This document shows, piece after piece, positions 37,898-49,400 of a stretch of 64,000 bases of DNA (its first letter is position 1; every line of letters begins with the position of its first letter). The DNA is from Verrucomicrobiia bacterium (GTDB taxonomy: Bacteria; Verrucomicrobiota; Verrucomicrobiia; Limisphaerales; UBA9464), in contig JAHCBB010000019.1 of assembly GCA_019634635.1 (NCBI GenBank), positions 28,359 to 92,358 of the forward strand, written 5' to 3'. Position numbers and translations under genes: made by a program. A model generated the notes under the pieces. The model had not been told where the DNA came from, made no database searches, and was given only the letters and a program-made list of their open reading frames with translations.

Positions 37898-40435
37898 ATG
37901 AAACGACTCTTGGGGACCGGATCCAGTGCGGCGATTGCCGCGGTTCTTGGCGGTGCGCGACTTGCGGCGGCCACCGCGGTCGAGGTCGGTCCGGCGGCCA
38001 CCCATCTCCTGCCGCGCGGCAAGGAAGCCGACGGCATCGTGGGCGACTTTGTGCTGCGCAACGACCTGGTGGAGGCGACCGTTTCGCACAACGCGTCCCT
38101 GCGCCGGGCCAACATGAGCACGTTCTATGGGACCAATGGCATCACGCCCGGCTGCCTGTATGACCTCGGGCTCCGCGGGCACGCCAACGATCAACTCGTC
38201 ATCTTCGCGCCGCTCGCCCAGCAGGGCCCGGTCTCGTATGTGCGTGTGGATCGCCACGGCGACGGGGGCGCGGCCGTGGTTGAGACGGTGGTTTCGGCGC
38301 CCGGCAACGAGGGCCTCCACAAGCGCCATGCCTATCACCTCGAAGACGGCATGCAGGGAATCCTGATCGCCTCGACGGTTCGCAACGAGGGGATGCAGAG
38401 CCTGACCAATCGTCTCGACGACCGGTGGACCCGGTTTGCGTCGTCCGGAGAAGTGGATGGGATCGTGTGGGCGGATGCCGAGGATCCCGCGGATCGGGCC
38501 GGGTACGCTTACGCGTGGCTGCCGGTGGCCGATGGTCCCAAACGTGGTGAGGAGTGGGTGTTGCAGCCCGGGGAAGAACTGGAAGTGGTGCGGTTCCTGG
38601 CCGTCGGGCGTTCACCTGCGGAGGCTGCCGGAGTGGTTGCGGCACGACTGGGACCTGTTGGGAGGCTCCAGGCATCGGTGCGCGATGCTTCCGGGGAGCC
38701 GGTTCCCACCGCACGGTTCCGCATTCCCTGGGGCGCGGGAAGTGTTCCAGCGTACCCCGATCACGACGGCACCCTTGACCTGGCGCTGCCTCCCGGCACT
38801 TATGAGGTCGAAGTGTCGGACATCGGCCGTCCGGCAGTGAAGCGCCGGGTCACGATTGGAACGAACCAGGCGGCCGTCGTGGAGGTCGCAATGGAGGCCG
38901 CCGCGATGGCGCGTTTTGACATTCGGGACGAGTTTGAAACCTCAATCCCCTGCAAGGTGCAATTCCTCGGGATCGGCGATACGCCGTCCCCCAATCTTGG
39001 TCCGAAGCTCCGTGCGCACGGCTGTGCGGATCAATATCACAGCGAACGGGGCGACTTCCGGGTCCAACTTCCGCCGGGCGCCTACCGGATCGTGGTGACC
39101 CGCGGCCCGGAGTTCGGGCATCTCGAACAGGAGATTCTGCTGGAACCAGGCGGGACCGTTGCCGTCGCCGGAGTTCTGCGGCGTCTGGTGGACACCTCGG
39201 GCTGGGTGAGCTGTGACTACCACAACCACACCACCGAGAGCGGCGACAACACCTGTGGCGTGCGGGACCGGTTGATCAACCTGGCTGCCGAGCACATCGA
39301 GTTCGCCCCCACGACCGAGCACAACCGGTTCTTTGACTGGGGGCCCCACATCGAGGCGTTGGGTCTGGCCCCGTTTCTGAAGACGGTTCCCGGGGTCGAG
39401 TTGACCGGATCCGGCCAGCATATGAATTCATTTCCCTTTGAGCCGGTGCCGCACCGTCAGGACAACGGCGCGCCGATGTGGAATCGAGACCCGCGCATCA
39501 CGGCAATCACCCTTCGCGGATGGCAGGGCGGGGAGCCGCTGCGATGGATCCAGTTGAACCACCCGGACCTGGCGGAGGACTTCAATGACCGGGACGGTGA
39601 CGGCGAACCGGATGGCGGATTTGCCGGACTCGACCGCCTGGTGGATGCCCTCGAGACTCAGAATTTTGTGAATGACGACCTGCTGGCAGAAGCGCCGATG
39701 CGGATCGTCCGCGGTGCCGCCGGCCGGGAGTCGGTCCGCCAGGTCTGGGAATTCATCTGGCTTCAATTGCTCAATCGTGGCACGCGGCTCTGGGCCACTG
39801 CAGTCGCGGATGCCCATGCGGTTCACGGCAATGGCGCAGGGGGGTGGCGCGTCTATCTGCCCAGTTCCAGTGATGATCCCGCGCGGATTGACTGGCGGGA
39901 GAATGTTCGCAACGCACGCGCCGGACGCGGCATCGTGACGTCGGGTCCATTTCTCCAAGTGGCTTGCGAGGATGGCACCCAACCCGGCGACACCACGATG
40001 CAGCCCGGCATGTTTCACCTCCACGTGCGGGTGCAGTGCACCGACTGGATGGACATCAACCGGGTTCAGGTCCTGGTGAATGGACGGCAGCGTCCTGACC
40101 TTAACTTCACCCGGGCCAGCCACCCCGAATGGTTCGGGAACGGGGTGGTGCGGTTTGACCGCAGGCTACCGATCCGGTTGAGCGAGGACGCGCACCTGAT
40201 CGTTGTGGCGGTTGGAGAGGGACTCAACCTGCAGAAGGGATTCGGGACCAGCGATCAGGCCGGACTCCGGCCGTGCGCGTACAACAATCCCATTTTTGTG
40301 GATGTGGATGGGGACGGTTTCAAGCCCAACGGTGACCTGCTGGGGTGGCCTCTGCCGACCGGAAAGCGCGATGTGGATACGGTTCGGGCGGCGCTGGTTG
40401 CCGCAGGACTGAACCCCGAAACAGCCCGACGCTGA
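37898..40435 (+). CDS. Second secreted CehA/McbA-family metallohydrolase
   Basis: An 845-residue exported protein, family relative of the product at 6453-8708. It begins MKRLLGTGSSAAIAAVLGGA, a signal peptide, with ggag placed six bases upstream of ATG 37898. The N-terminal third is beta-rich (HLLPRGKEADGIVGDFVLRN). Two carboxypeptidase-regulatory-like domains follow (GRLQASVRDASGEPVPTARF; PPGAYRIVVTRGPEFGH). The PHP-like metal motif is CDYHNHTTESGDN near residue 440, with TTEHNRFFDWGPH after it. A C-terminal beta domain ends the protein. Substrate unknown. It converges with the giant CotH gene, 19 bases between stops. Confidence 0.75.
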   Translation: MKRLLGTGSSAAIAAVLGGARLAAATAVEVGPAATHLLPRGKEADGIVGDFVLRNDLVEATVSHNASLRRANMSTFYGTNGITPGCLYDLGLRGHANDQLVIFAPLAQQGPVSYVRVDRHGDGGAAVVETVVSAPGNEGLHKRHAYHLEDGMQGILIASTVRNEGMQSLTNRLDDRWTRFASSGEVDGIVWADAEDPADRAGYAYAWLPVADGPKRGEEWVLQPGEELEVVRFLAVGRSPAEAAGVVAARLGPVGRLQASVRDASGEPVPTARFRIPWGAGSVPAYPDHDGTLDLALPPGTYEVEVSDIGRPAVKRRVTIGTNQAAVVEVAMEAAAMARFDIRDEFETSIPCKVQFLGIGDTPSPNLGPKLRAHGCADQYHSERGDFRVQLPPGAYRIVVTRGPEFGHLEQEILLEPGGTVAVAGVLRRLVDTSGWVSCDYHNHTTESGDNTCGVRDRLINLAAEHIEFAPTTEHNRFFDWGPHIEALGLAPFLKTVPGVELTGSGQHMNSFPFEPVPHRQDNGAPMWNRDPRITAITLRGWQGGEPLRWIQLNHPDLAEDFNDRDGDGEPDGGFAGLDRLVDALETQNFVNDDLLAEAPMRIVRGAAGRESVRQVWEFIWLQLLNRGTRLWATAVADAHAVHGNGAGGWRVYLPSSSDDPARIDWRENVRNARAGRGIVTSGPFLQVACEDGTQPGDTTMQPGMFHLHVRVQCTDWMDINRVQVLVNGRQRPDLNFTRASHPEWFGNGVVRFDRRLPIRLSEDAHLIVVAVGEGLNLQKGFGTSDQAGLRPCAYNNPIFVDVDGDGFKPNGDLLGWPLPTGKRDVDTVRAALVAAGLNPETARR

Positions 40436-40454
40436 ACCACCAACCACTCTCCGG

Positions 40455-43400
40455 TCAGGGAACCACCACACGGAAATACCACGGCTCCAGGCCGGCGGCG
40501 TCCGCAAGGGGCCATCGGACCGGACCTCCGGTTCCGTTGAGTTCCTGAAGGAGCCTCCAGTCCGGGTGGGCAAGGTTTCGCGTCCCCTCGATTCGGTGGG
40601 GGAGTGCCTCGGCGGTGTTGAACACCAGGTGGAGCTGATCTCCGAACCATTCCACACCAATCCGCACCGCCAAGGCAGCGGTCACCGCCGCCTGGAACGT
40701 GACCTCGTCAGCGAGCGGCGGCACACCGTCGTCCGTGACCCGAATGGTGATGTCCTGGACGCCCAACTGATTTGGGGCGGGCGTCCAGAGGAGGAACCCG
40801 CGCGGGCTGACCGTCATGCCGGCCGGTCCGCGAACAAGACTGAAGGTGAGCCGATGGTAGGGATCCGGATCCGTGGCGACCAGGGTGAACCGCCATGGAA
40901 GGCCCATTGGCACTTCCTGTCTGGCGACCGCGGCCAAGCGGGGCGGCCGGTTCGGCGTGTCGGGATCACCCGGGGTGGGGGATGCCGGGCGGCTGGATCC
41001 AGCGATTCCGTCTGCATCCGGGATGGCACTGGTGTTCGGCGGGAGGCCGGAGTGGCGCAGATAATCCATGACCGCGAGCCCTCCCAGTTGCGGGCGCGCC
41101 AGCACCACCACACCTCCCGAAGGTTCCAATCGAAATGAGGTGTGCCATTCCGAGGGGGTGGACTTCGAGGGTTGTCCGTCGGCAAAGATGACCACGTGGC
41201 TGCGCGGAGACAGTACCGCCTCCTTGGGAAATGCCCAGCGGTCCCATGCCGTCGCATTGTCACTGAGGAACCAGCCCGCCAAGGGAATCGGATCGTCTCC
41301 GCGATTGACCAGCTCAATCCAGGGCTCGCGCATTCCGCTGCCATCCGCGAGCCCTTCGGTGTTGAGGGGCAGCACCTCCGAGATCCATACCGGTGGAAAC
41401 TCCGGCAGGTCCAGGCGGAGACTGTTGGGGGCGCCCGGGGTCCGGGGCGCCACCGTGCCGCCATCCAGGTCGAGTGAGCAGCCGAAGACGATGTCCGAAC
41501 TCGTGCTGTTGACCTGGTGCACCTCCACCGCCAGCACGTTGGTCCCGGCCACGAGCCCAGTGCCCGGCAGGGCAAACGGCCCGGTCAACACGGCGTTGTC
41601 CACCAGCGACGCAGGTGTGTTGAAGTCCACGGGAATTCCGGCCGGAATGTTCTGCCGAAAGATTTCGCGGCCGTTCAGGTAGAACACGGCCCCGTCGTCA
41701 ATCACGGTGCGGAGCTGCAGGCGCGTGCCGTCCGGAGGCACCGGAAGGACAAAACTCGTGCGGAAGTAATAGGTGTTCTGGCCAAGCCGGAGCGGCGTGC
41801 TTTTTGGTGCCGGTAATGCGGCGTCCTCGACGTAGAGCAGCGCCCGGCCCGCGGGCCACCCGGCATCCTGAAAATCCGGGTCCTTCCAGGAGGCCGGCAG
41901 AGGACCCTCCTGATAGTACCGCCAGCTGTTGGTCAGGACGACCAGCTGGCGCGGTCCGTCGTAGGTCTGCGGGGCGGCCCAGTTTCCGACCCGGGTGTTG
42001 TCCCGGCGCACATCCAGCAGTTGCAACGAGGTGCCGCCGCCGCGGGCCGCGGCGGGCCACGGTGCGGCCGCCTCAAACCGGACTTCATCGAGGATTTCGG
42101 CCACCGAGGCAGCCATCGCCGGCGTCCAAAGCCGCAGAACATCGCCCACAGGATTCAACGTGCCGGTCCATTGCCCGGCAACTGACGGTCCCTCGCCATG
42201 GGCGGAACGGAACGCGGCGAAATTCTCCACCACACAGGCCGCGGCACCCGGGGACAGCACGAAGCCGTCCGGGAAGGTGAACTCCAATCCCAGGCCGCGC
42301 AGTCGCACGCCGCCGAGCGGCCAGGGGGTGCGCTCGGATCGGTTGAGAATCTCGATGTAGGCGGCGCCAGGCGTTTCCGGGTGAGTCATCAATTCGCTGA
42401 TCAGCACTTGGAATCCGGGGTGCGTCGCAATCTGGAAGGTTTGGGCTGCACTCTTCTTTTCAGGCCCGTCATCCGTCACCCGTACCGTGACCTCCCAGCG
42501 GTCTGCACCGGCATCCGGGGGCGACTGCCAGGAAAATCGGCCCGTAACCGGGTCCATTTCCGCGCCATCCGGCGCGCCTGGATCGAGGGAAAAGGTCAGC
42601 GCCTGAACCGGGAGGTCGGCATCGGACGCCACCACGAAGAATTCGACACGTTCCCCTTCCGTGATTTCGACATCGGCGACGGGTTGGAGCCGGGGAGGCT
42701 GGTTGTCTTCCAGGATCGTGACGCCGAGCAGGTACTGGTCGCTGAGTGGCAATCCGGTGATCTGGGTCACGCGGACCAGAATCAGATGGCTGCTGGGGCC
42801 ATCCTCCTCGGTGGTTTCCCACACGAGCACACCGGTGACGGGGTCCAGTGTCACTCCGGGCGGAGCGCCGGGCGGCAGGCTGAACCGGAGTTCGTTGGGC
42901 GGCCGGTCGGAATCCCAGGCGCGGTTGGTCACCACCAGGGTTTGCCCCTCGAGAAGGGTCATCGGCGGGAGTTGCTCAATCACCGGCGCATTATCGGCTT
43001 CGTTGACGGTGACTTGAATCGAACGTTCTGCGGTGAGTGGAGGCTCGCCGTCGTCGGTGACCCGCACGGTCAGTTCGAAGCGTCCGGGACCCTGCTCCTC
43101 GGTGGGAATCCAGGACAGGGTGCCCGTGTCGGCATCCAGGCTGGCGCCCTCGGGCGGGTTCAGAATGGAGAACGTCAGCCGCTGCGGCGGGATGTCCGGA
43201 TCGGAGGCCGCCAGGGTGACTCTAAGTTCCGAGCCCTCGTCCGCCGACTGTGGTGGCACCACCTCAAGGGTCGGAGGCCGGTTGACCTCGAAGACCCGGA
43301 CTGTCAGGCGCTCCCAGGCGCTGCGTGAAGGGGTGCCATTGTCGGCAACGCGGACCGTGAGCGTGTAGGAGCCCGGGCCCTGGGACTCGGTCGGTACCCA

Positions 43401-46400
43401 GGTGAAGACTCCGGTCGGTCCGTCCATGGACGCCCCTTCTGGCGCTCCATCATCGAGGGAGAAGGTCAGTTGCTGCCCTGGGTTGGCGTCGGTGGCTGTC
43501 GCCGTAAACTGCAGGAGGACCATTTCGTCCACGGACAGGTCCCCGATTCGATCGAGGACCGGCGGAACATTGCCGCCAGCGACCTGGTTGGAGCGGCCTG
43601 GGGTGGGGGCGTCCATCGGGAAGAGATCACCCGCGCCGCCATCCGGGAACCGGCCCTCCGACACGTTGGGCGACTGGGGGCCGAAGGTGATGACATCCAC
43701 GGGTTGCCCGTTTGGATCAAACAGGCCGATGGATTCGCCGGCGGCCGCGAGACGGAAGTTGACGTGGAGGTCCCCGTTGCCCAGTGCATTCTGGGCCACC
43801 TCGTCATCCGCCCAGACAACCCGGAAGCCGAGCGGAGGAATCACGTAACCTGGAGGGATCCGGAACTGGTTCCACTGGTTGAGATTGTCCGTCAGGTAAT
43901 AGCCGGAAAGATCCGCCGCTTCCGGACCCGCGTTGTAGAGTTCGAACCAGTCATCGAAGCGCCCGTCCGCGGGATCGGCCACGGCGCCCGAATTGGTCGC
44001 CATGAATTCGTTGATCGTGACCGCGAGCCCGGGAACCGTGGGATCGTTGGGCAGGCCCGGTGTCACCCTCTGAAATAGGCGGCGTCGCAGCGGATCCGCG
44101 TCGGGCATCGAGCCCACGCTCCGCTCCGCGGGCACGGCGGAATACTCGACGAAGTCGAGGGCCGCCGGGGCATTCCCGGCGTCCCGCCGCCAGGCGAGGA
44201 TGACCACACCCTGTTCCGGGGTGAGCCGCAAGCTGGTGTGAAGGGGCCCGTCGTCGGACGGTCCCGCCGCGCCGTCCGCCAGAACGACGAGATACTGTCC
44301 GGCTCCGAGCACCGTTCCCGCGGGGAACGGCCAGCGCGTCAAGTCGTCGGTGGCGTTGGAAAGAAAGCACGAGGAGAGGTCCACGGACATGGGACCCGCG
44401 TTGTGCAGTTCAATAAAGGGTTGGAGGCCGTCCGTGGTTCCCTGGGGCAGCACCTCGTTTATCCAAACGTTGGGCATCGGCGGCAGCGCCGGTCGGGGGG
44501 TGTTCGCCGTGCCCGGGGTCACCTGGCCGGGAGCGCCGGGCGCGGTCGCCGCCCAGTTGGCCGGACGCCGATTGTCCTGCCGGGGATCCACCAACTGCAG
44601 TGAGGGGCCAAGCCCGGCGGCCTCAACCGGCCAGGGTGGACGGCTCCCATACACGAGCTCGTTGATGATCAGCGGTGCGGATCCGCCGCCAGCATCGGGA
44701 CGCACGAGGGCCAATCGCTCACCGCCGGCGCGCAGGTTGCCCGGAAACTCGTCATACACAGGAAGCGTTGCCCCGTATGCCGTGGCAAACGACGCGCGGC
44801 TCTTTGCCAGCACCAGGAAACCGCCCGGAGGGAGGATCGCACCAGTGGGAAAGGTGTACGCGAGACCCTCCAGACGGCATCCGGAAAGATCGAACGGTGT
44901 GGATGCGGATGTGTTGTGCAGTTCGAGAAACGACGCGTCGGGAACGGCCGGCTGGTATTGGATCTCGTTGATGACCACGAAATCTTGCGGTTGGAGCGGC
45001 GGTGCCGTTGAGATCACACGGAGGACTGCTTCGTGGCCGGGGATGGACCGACCGAAACGGTCCACACCCCCTAGGGTCAGGTCGTTGGTGGCCTGGGTCA
45101 GCGGGACCGTCAGGCGCCAGGCCGTGACTCCGGTCCAGGTCACCGGGTACGGAACCCCGTTCACGGTCAGGCCGGTCAGCGCAAGCGGGGCGCGTCCCGT
45201 GAGGAGGACGACTGGTTCCCCGGTGGTGAACTCCGCACCGGCGGGACCGGTGATCGCGAGGTTCGGTACATCGGCCGCCTGGTAGGCATTGAGGATCGTC
45301 TGGCGACGGGTGGCGAGGTAGTTCAGGGCCCCGGTGAACGGTGTGGTTCGAATACCGTTGTTGCGAAGGGCCTCGGCCCTCGCTCCGGCCTCGGCGGCGG
45401 CCCGGGCGGGATCGAGAGGTCCGTTGACTGCATCCAGGTAGGCCTGCCAGAGACGCCTTCGGATGGCCGGGTTGTTGAACATCGTGTTGATCACCGGGTC
45501 TCCGCCCCCCCAGAGGCCGTCCGTGGGGGAGTTGCCGCCCTGGTCCAGCGCGAAGTCCACATCCCACGAGAACAGCTTCCATGTCATCCCGTCCCTCTTG
45601 TAGGCGTACATGTTCTTTCCGCGGGCCATGCCGTAGGAGTCCCAGTTTCCAACGATGCGCTGGAAGGCAAACGTGCGCATCCACTGGTCCACATCCACCA
45701 GGCCAAACACACGGTCCACATAAGCGGCACCCTGCGTGTTCACCGCCTCCACCAACTCCAGGAGATTCGTGTAGTTGTTGGCGGAGTCCTGCACGGCCCG
45801 TTTGCGCCAGTTCCAACGGTACCGTGCGACCTTCAGGGGCGCTCCGGCGGTGCCCGGCGGCGTGGTGAATCGCTGCAGGGTGGCATCCACGTTGTTGAAG
45901 CTTGTTCCGTCGTCCTGGAACTCGAACCAGTCCTCCACCTTGTACAGGTCCGGATTCGCCCCATCGCTGAAGTAGCGTTCCGAGTACTCGCCATTGGGCT
46001 CCTCGGTGTCCTCCATGACGTCCCGGAAGGCACTGCCGTTGCGATACAGCCGCACGTAGCGCCCGTGAAGGGATGCCGCACCAATGTCCCTGGCGATCGT
46101 GAAGCATAACTGCTCGCGCAGGTTGGTGCTGTCGTTCCCGTTGTTTCCCGTCGAGGCCAGAGTCAGTTCGTCGGTGTCCAGGATCGGCTCATCCTTGGGG
46201 AGCTCGATGAACCAGTCTCCAGCGCCCCCCTTGAAGGGGCTGCCCTTGTCCTTGAACCCGGCGCCGTAAACGGCGCGCGAGTTGCCGTACACGAAGGTGA
46301 GGTCGCGGAAGAGGTTGTTGAGTGCGGAGGAATTGTTGCGGGCGTTCTCGGTCGCCGTGGTGCTCCACATGTGATAATGGCCCAGGGTCCCGAATGGGAC

Positions 46401-49400
46401 GGGATCCCCCCAGCGCACCAGGCATTCCCGGGCTGGAGCTGCAGCGGGAAATCGCGTCGTGGCCGGAGCCCCGGCACCGTCGGTGGCCTCGATCCGGAAG
46501 GCCGCCAGCGTGCCCGCGGTGCGTCCCGGCAGCGTGACGGTGTAGATGCCATCCCCGGGGAAGGCATCTCCGCCCGTGCCGTCATCCCGGAGAACGAGGT
46601 TCAGCGTCGTCGAACCGCCGTCCAGCCTCCCCACCAGTCGCACCGCGCTGACGCCATCCGGATCGGCCACCTGCGCTGTGACCACCACGGGCTCCCCGGA
46701 CGCTGGCAGCACCGGCACGTGGCGCACTTCGGCGATGGCGGGGCCCGCATTTTCCAGACGACGGCTGTTGGGGCGTCCCGGGGTGCCAAGGTTCGACGGC
46801 ACGGACAGCCGCACGGGCATTTCAATCCAGTTGCCCCGGATTCGGAACAGGACCTCGGGCCAGCCACGGACCCAGCGAACCTTGGCCCCCATGACTGCGG
46901 AGTCCCCGGACCGCAGTCCGGGCCGGAGCGCGGCCCGCACACGGTTGAATCCGGTGTCGCCCCGGGCCTGCGCTTTCAGGTGGAGGCATCGTGTTCCCGA
47001 AGCCGCACCGGTGTTCTCCACAAATGAGGTCGCGTGATTGCCCTGAAAGGTCCAACCGGTGGCCCCGGCACCGGATCCCGACTCAAACCCCGGGTTGTTG
47101 ACGAGGTTTTCCCCGGTGTCCGCCTTCATCACTTCGACGTCGTCCACCTGCGCCTCCCCGCCGCCCTGCAGGGTGATCTGTAGCTGGTTGGGCTGGAATG
47201 AACTGTTGCCCTGGTCGAGACGACCGGTGAAGGAGACCGCCGTCCATTCCCCCTTGGCGGTCTCATCCGAATCGGCCCAGTTGGAGGCCATCCACGGGTC
47301 GGCGTTGACATCCACCAATTCGAGGCTGGAGCCCCCGCCGTCTGCCCACTCGCCCCAGGCGCCGCCGTCGCGATACGACACCTCAGCCACGTCAACAAAC
47401 ACCCGCACTCCGGACATCACCTCCGGGCGCGACAGGGCAATCCGTTCGCCGCGGTTGGAGAGGGTGCCGCGGTAGGGCCCCACGACGGCCGTGGCGGCGA
47501 GATTCGGATGAGCCCGACGCAGTCGTTCCGGATCCTTTGCCACCACCAGTTGCTGGCCCGGTTCGATGATCACTCCCTCCGGGATTTCATAATCAATGCC
47601 GTCGGTAAACCGCCAGCCGCCTGGGGCCACCGGGGCGTCGGAGCGATTGTGCAGCTCGAGAAACTCATCGGCATCATCCTTGGAAATGGGGTGGTACATC
47701 AGCTCGCTGATGACGAGGTCCTCGCGTCGCCAGGAGGCATTGGCGGCTCCCGGTGTGGGCCGGGCGAGCCGCCGCAGCACCGGAGAGCCATCGGGCTGGC
47801 GCCCGTAGCTCACGCCCCGTTCCTGGGGACCGAACCGCACGGCATCCAGCACCCGGTTGCCGGACGGGTGGAGGAGATAGACGGCTTCCCCGGAGGCGCT
47901 CAACCCGAAGCCCAGTTGCTCCCGGTCGAAGACCAGATGGTCCCGCGGGGCAAGGCGCGTGCCCGCCGGGATGATGAAACGGGCGACGGCCGGGGAGTCG
48001 GTGAGGATGCATCCGGAAACATCCAGTTCGGCAGGGCCGCCATTGAAGAGTTCGACGAAATCCGGGTTGGTCCCGTCGCCGCGGGCCAGAATCTCGTTGA
48101 TGTGAAGCGCTTTCAGGGGATCCGGGCGCACCGCCTCCGGGCGTCCCGGCGTACCGCCGATGATTTCGCCTGCCGCCCACGCCCGGGGGTCGCGCGGACC
48201 GTAACTGGGCCGGGCCAGGGTCAGGGAGTGTCCCCCGCCGCTGGCCGCCACAGCCCAAGGATACCCAGTGCCGTACGGTACCACGAACAATTGATCTCCA
48301 TGGCGGCTCCGCAGGCCCACCGTGCCGCCTCCATGGGGAAGACGCCCGCTGTACGGACCCAGGACCCCGGACAGCCCTGTGGCCTCCTCCAGGTCGCCCG
48401 GTGCTGCAGCAACCACCACGTGGTCCCCGGCAATCAGGCGGAATCCATCGGGGAAGGTGAACGAGATGTCGCCGGTGAGCTGCGCTCCCGAAAGGTCCTC
48501 CACGATCGAGCCCGCGTTGGAGAGCTCAACGAATGCGAGGTCCCGTCCGGTCCCGTCGGCGCGTGGGCGATACATCAGTTCCGTGAGGACCATGCCTGAG
48601 GATCGAACGAAGGGTCCCGGGGGCTCCCGGTCGAGTTGAAGCGAGCCCTCGCTGAGGTGGGAAACCGGCCTGATGTCGCGGAACTGTGCGGTCGCCGTCG
48701 CTGTGGGATCAAGACTTGCCACGGCGAGTCCGAAGCGCAGGGTCGCCGGCGCCAATGGAAGCGTCACGCTGCCCAGTGGCGTCCAGATCCTGCCATCGAG
48801 GCTGGCGAATCCGGAGAAGTTGTTTCCGGCGCGTCTCAGGCGCAGCCAGGTGAAGGGATCGTTCGCGGGAAACCCATGGCGCGGTGCCACCGTGGCGACC
48901 GAGGCGCCCGCGGTGCTCCGGGACTTGAAGAAGCACCCCACCTGCACGGACGAGGCGAACACCGCGGCAAACGGCGATCCCTCGTCGAGTGTGGACCTCG
49001 CCATCAGGCCGGCATGCACCCACGGATTGGAGATCGTGACCCCCTCGATCCGGGCCTCGAGGTCGAAATCGCCGGTGCGGAGCTCCGAGGCAAACTGGAA
49101 CTCATCGCGGCTGCCTCCGATCTCCGTCCCGCCCCCGGTGACATCGTAGCGGTCCGGCCCAATCCGGGTCACGCCGCCCCCGACCGCAGGACGACCAACA
49201 TCCACGGGGGCGTATTCCAGGGCCACGAAGGCCAGTTGCGAGTCCGGCGGGATCTCGTTGGGGGTTCCCGCCTGGTCGGTGATCCCTCGGACCGTCAGGG
49301 TGTACCGCGTGCCGAAGGTCAGGGGCGACACCGTCAGACGGACGGTGAGGCCGTCCGGGTCCAGGGCCGCCGCGTGAACGGTTACCCTGCCATCGAGTTG

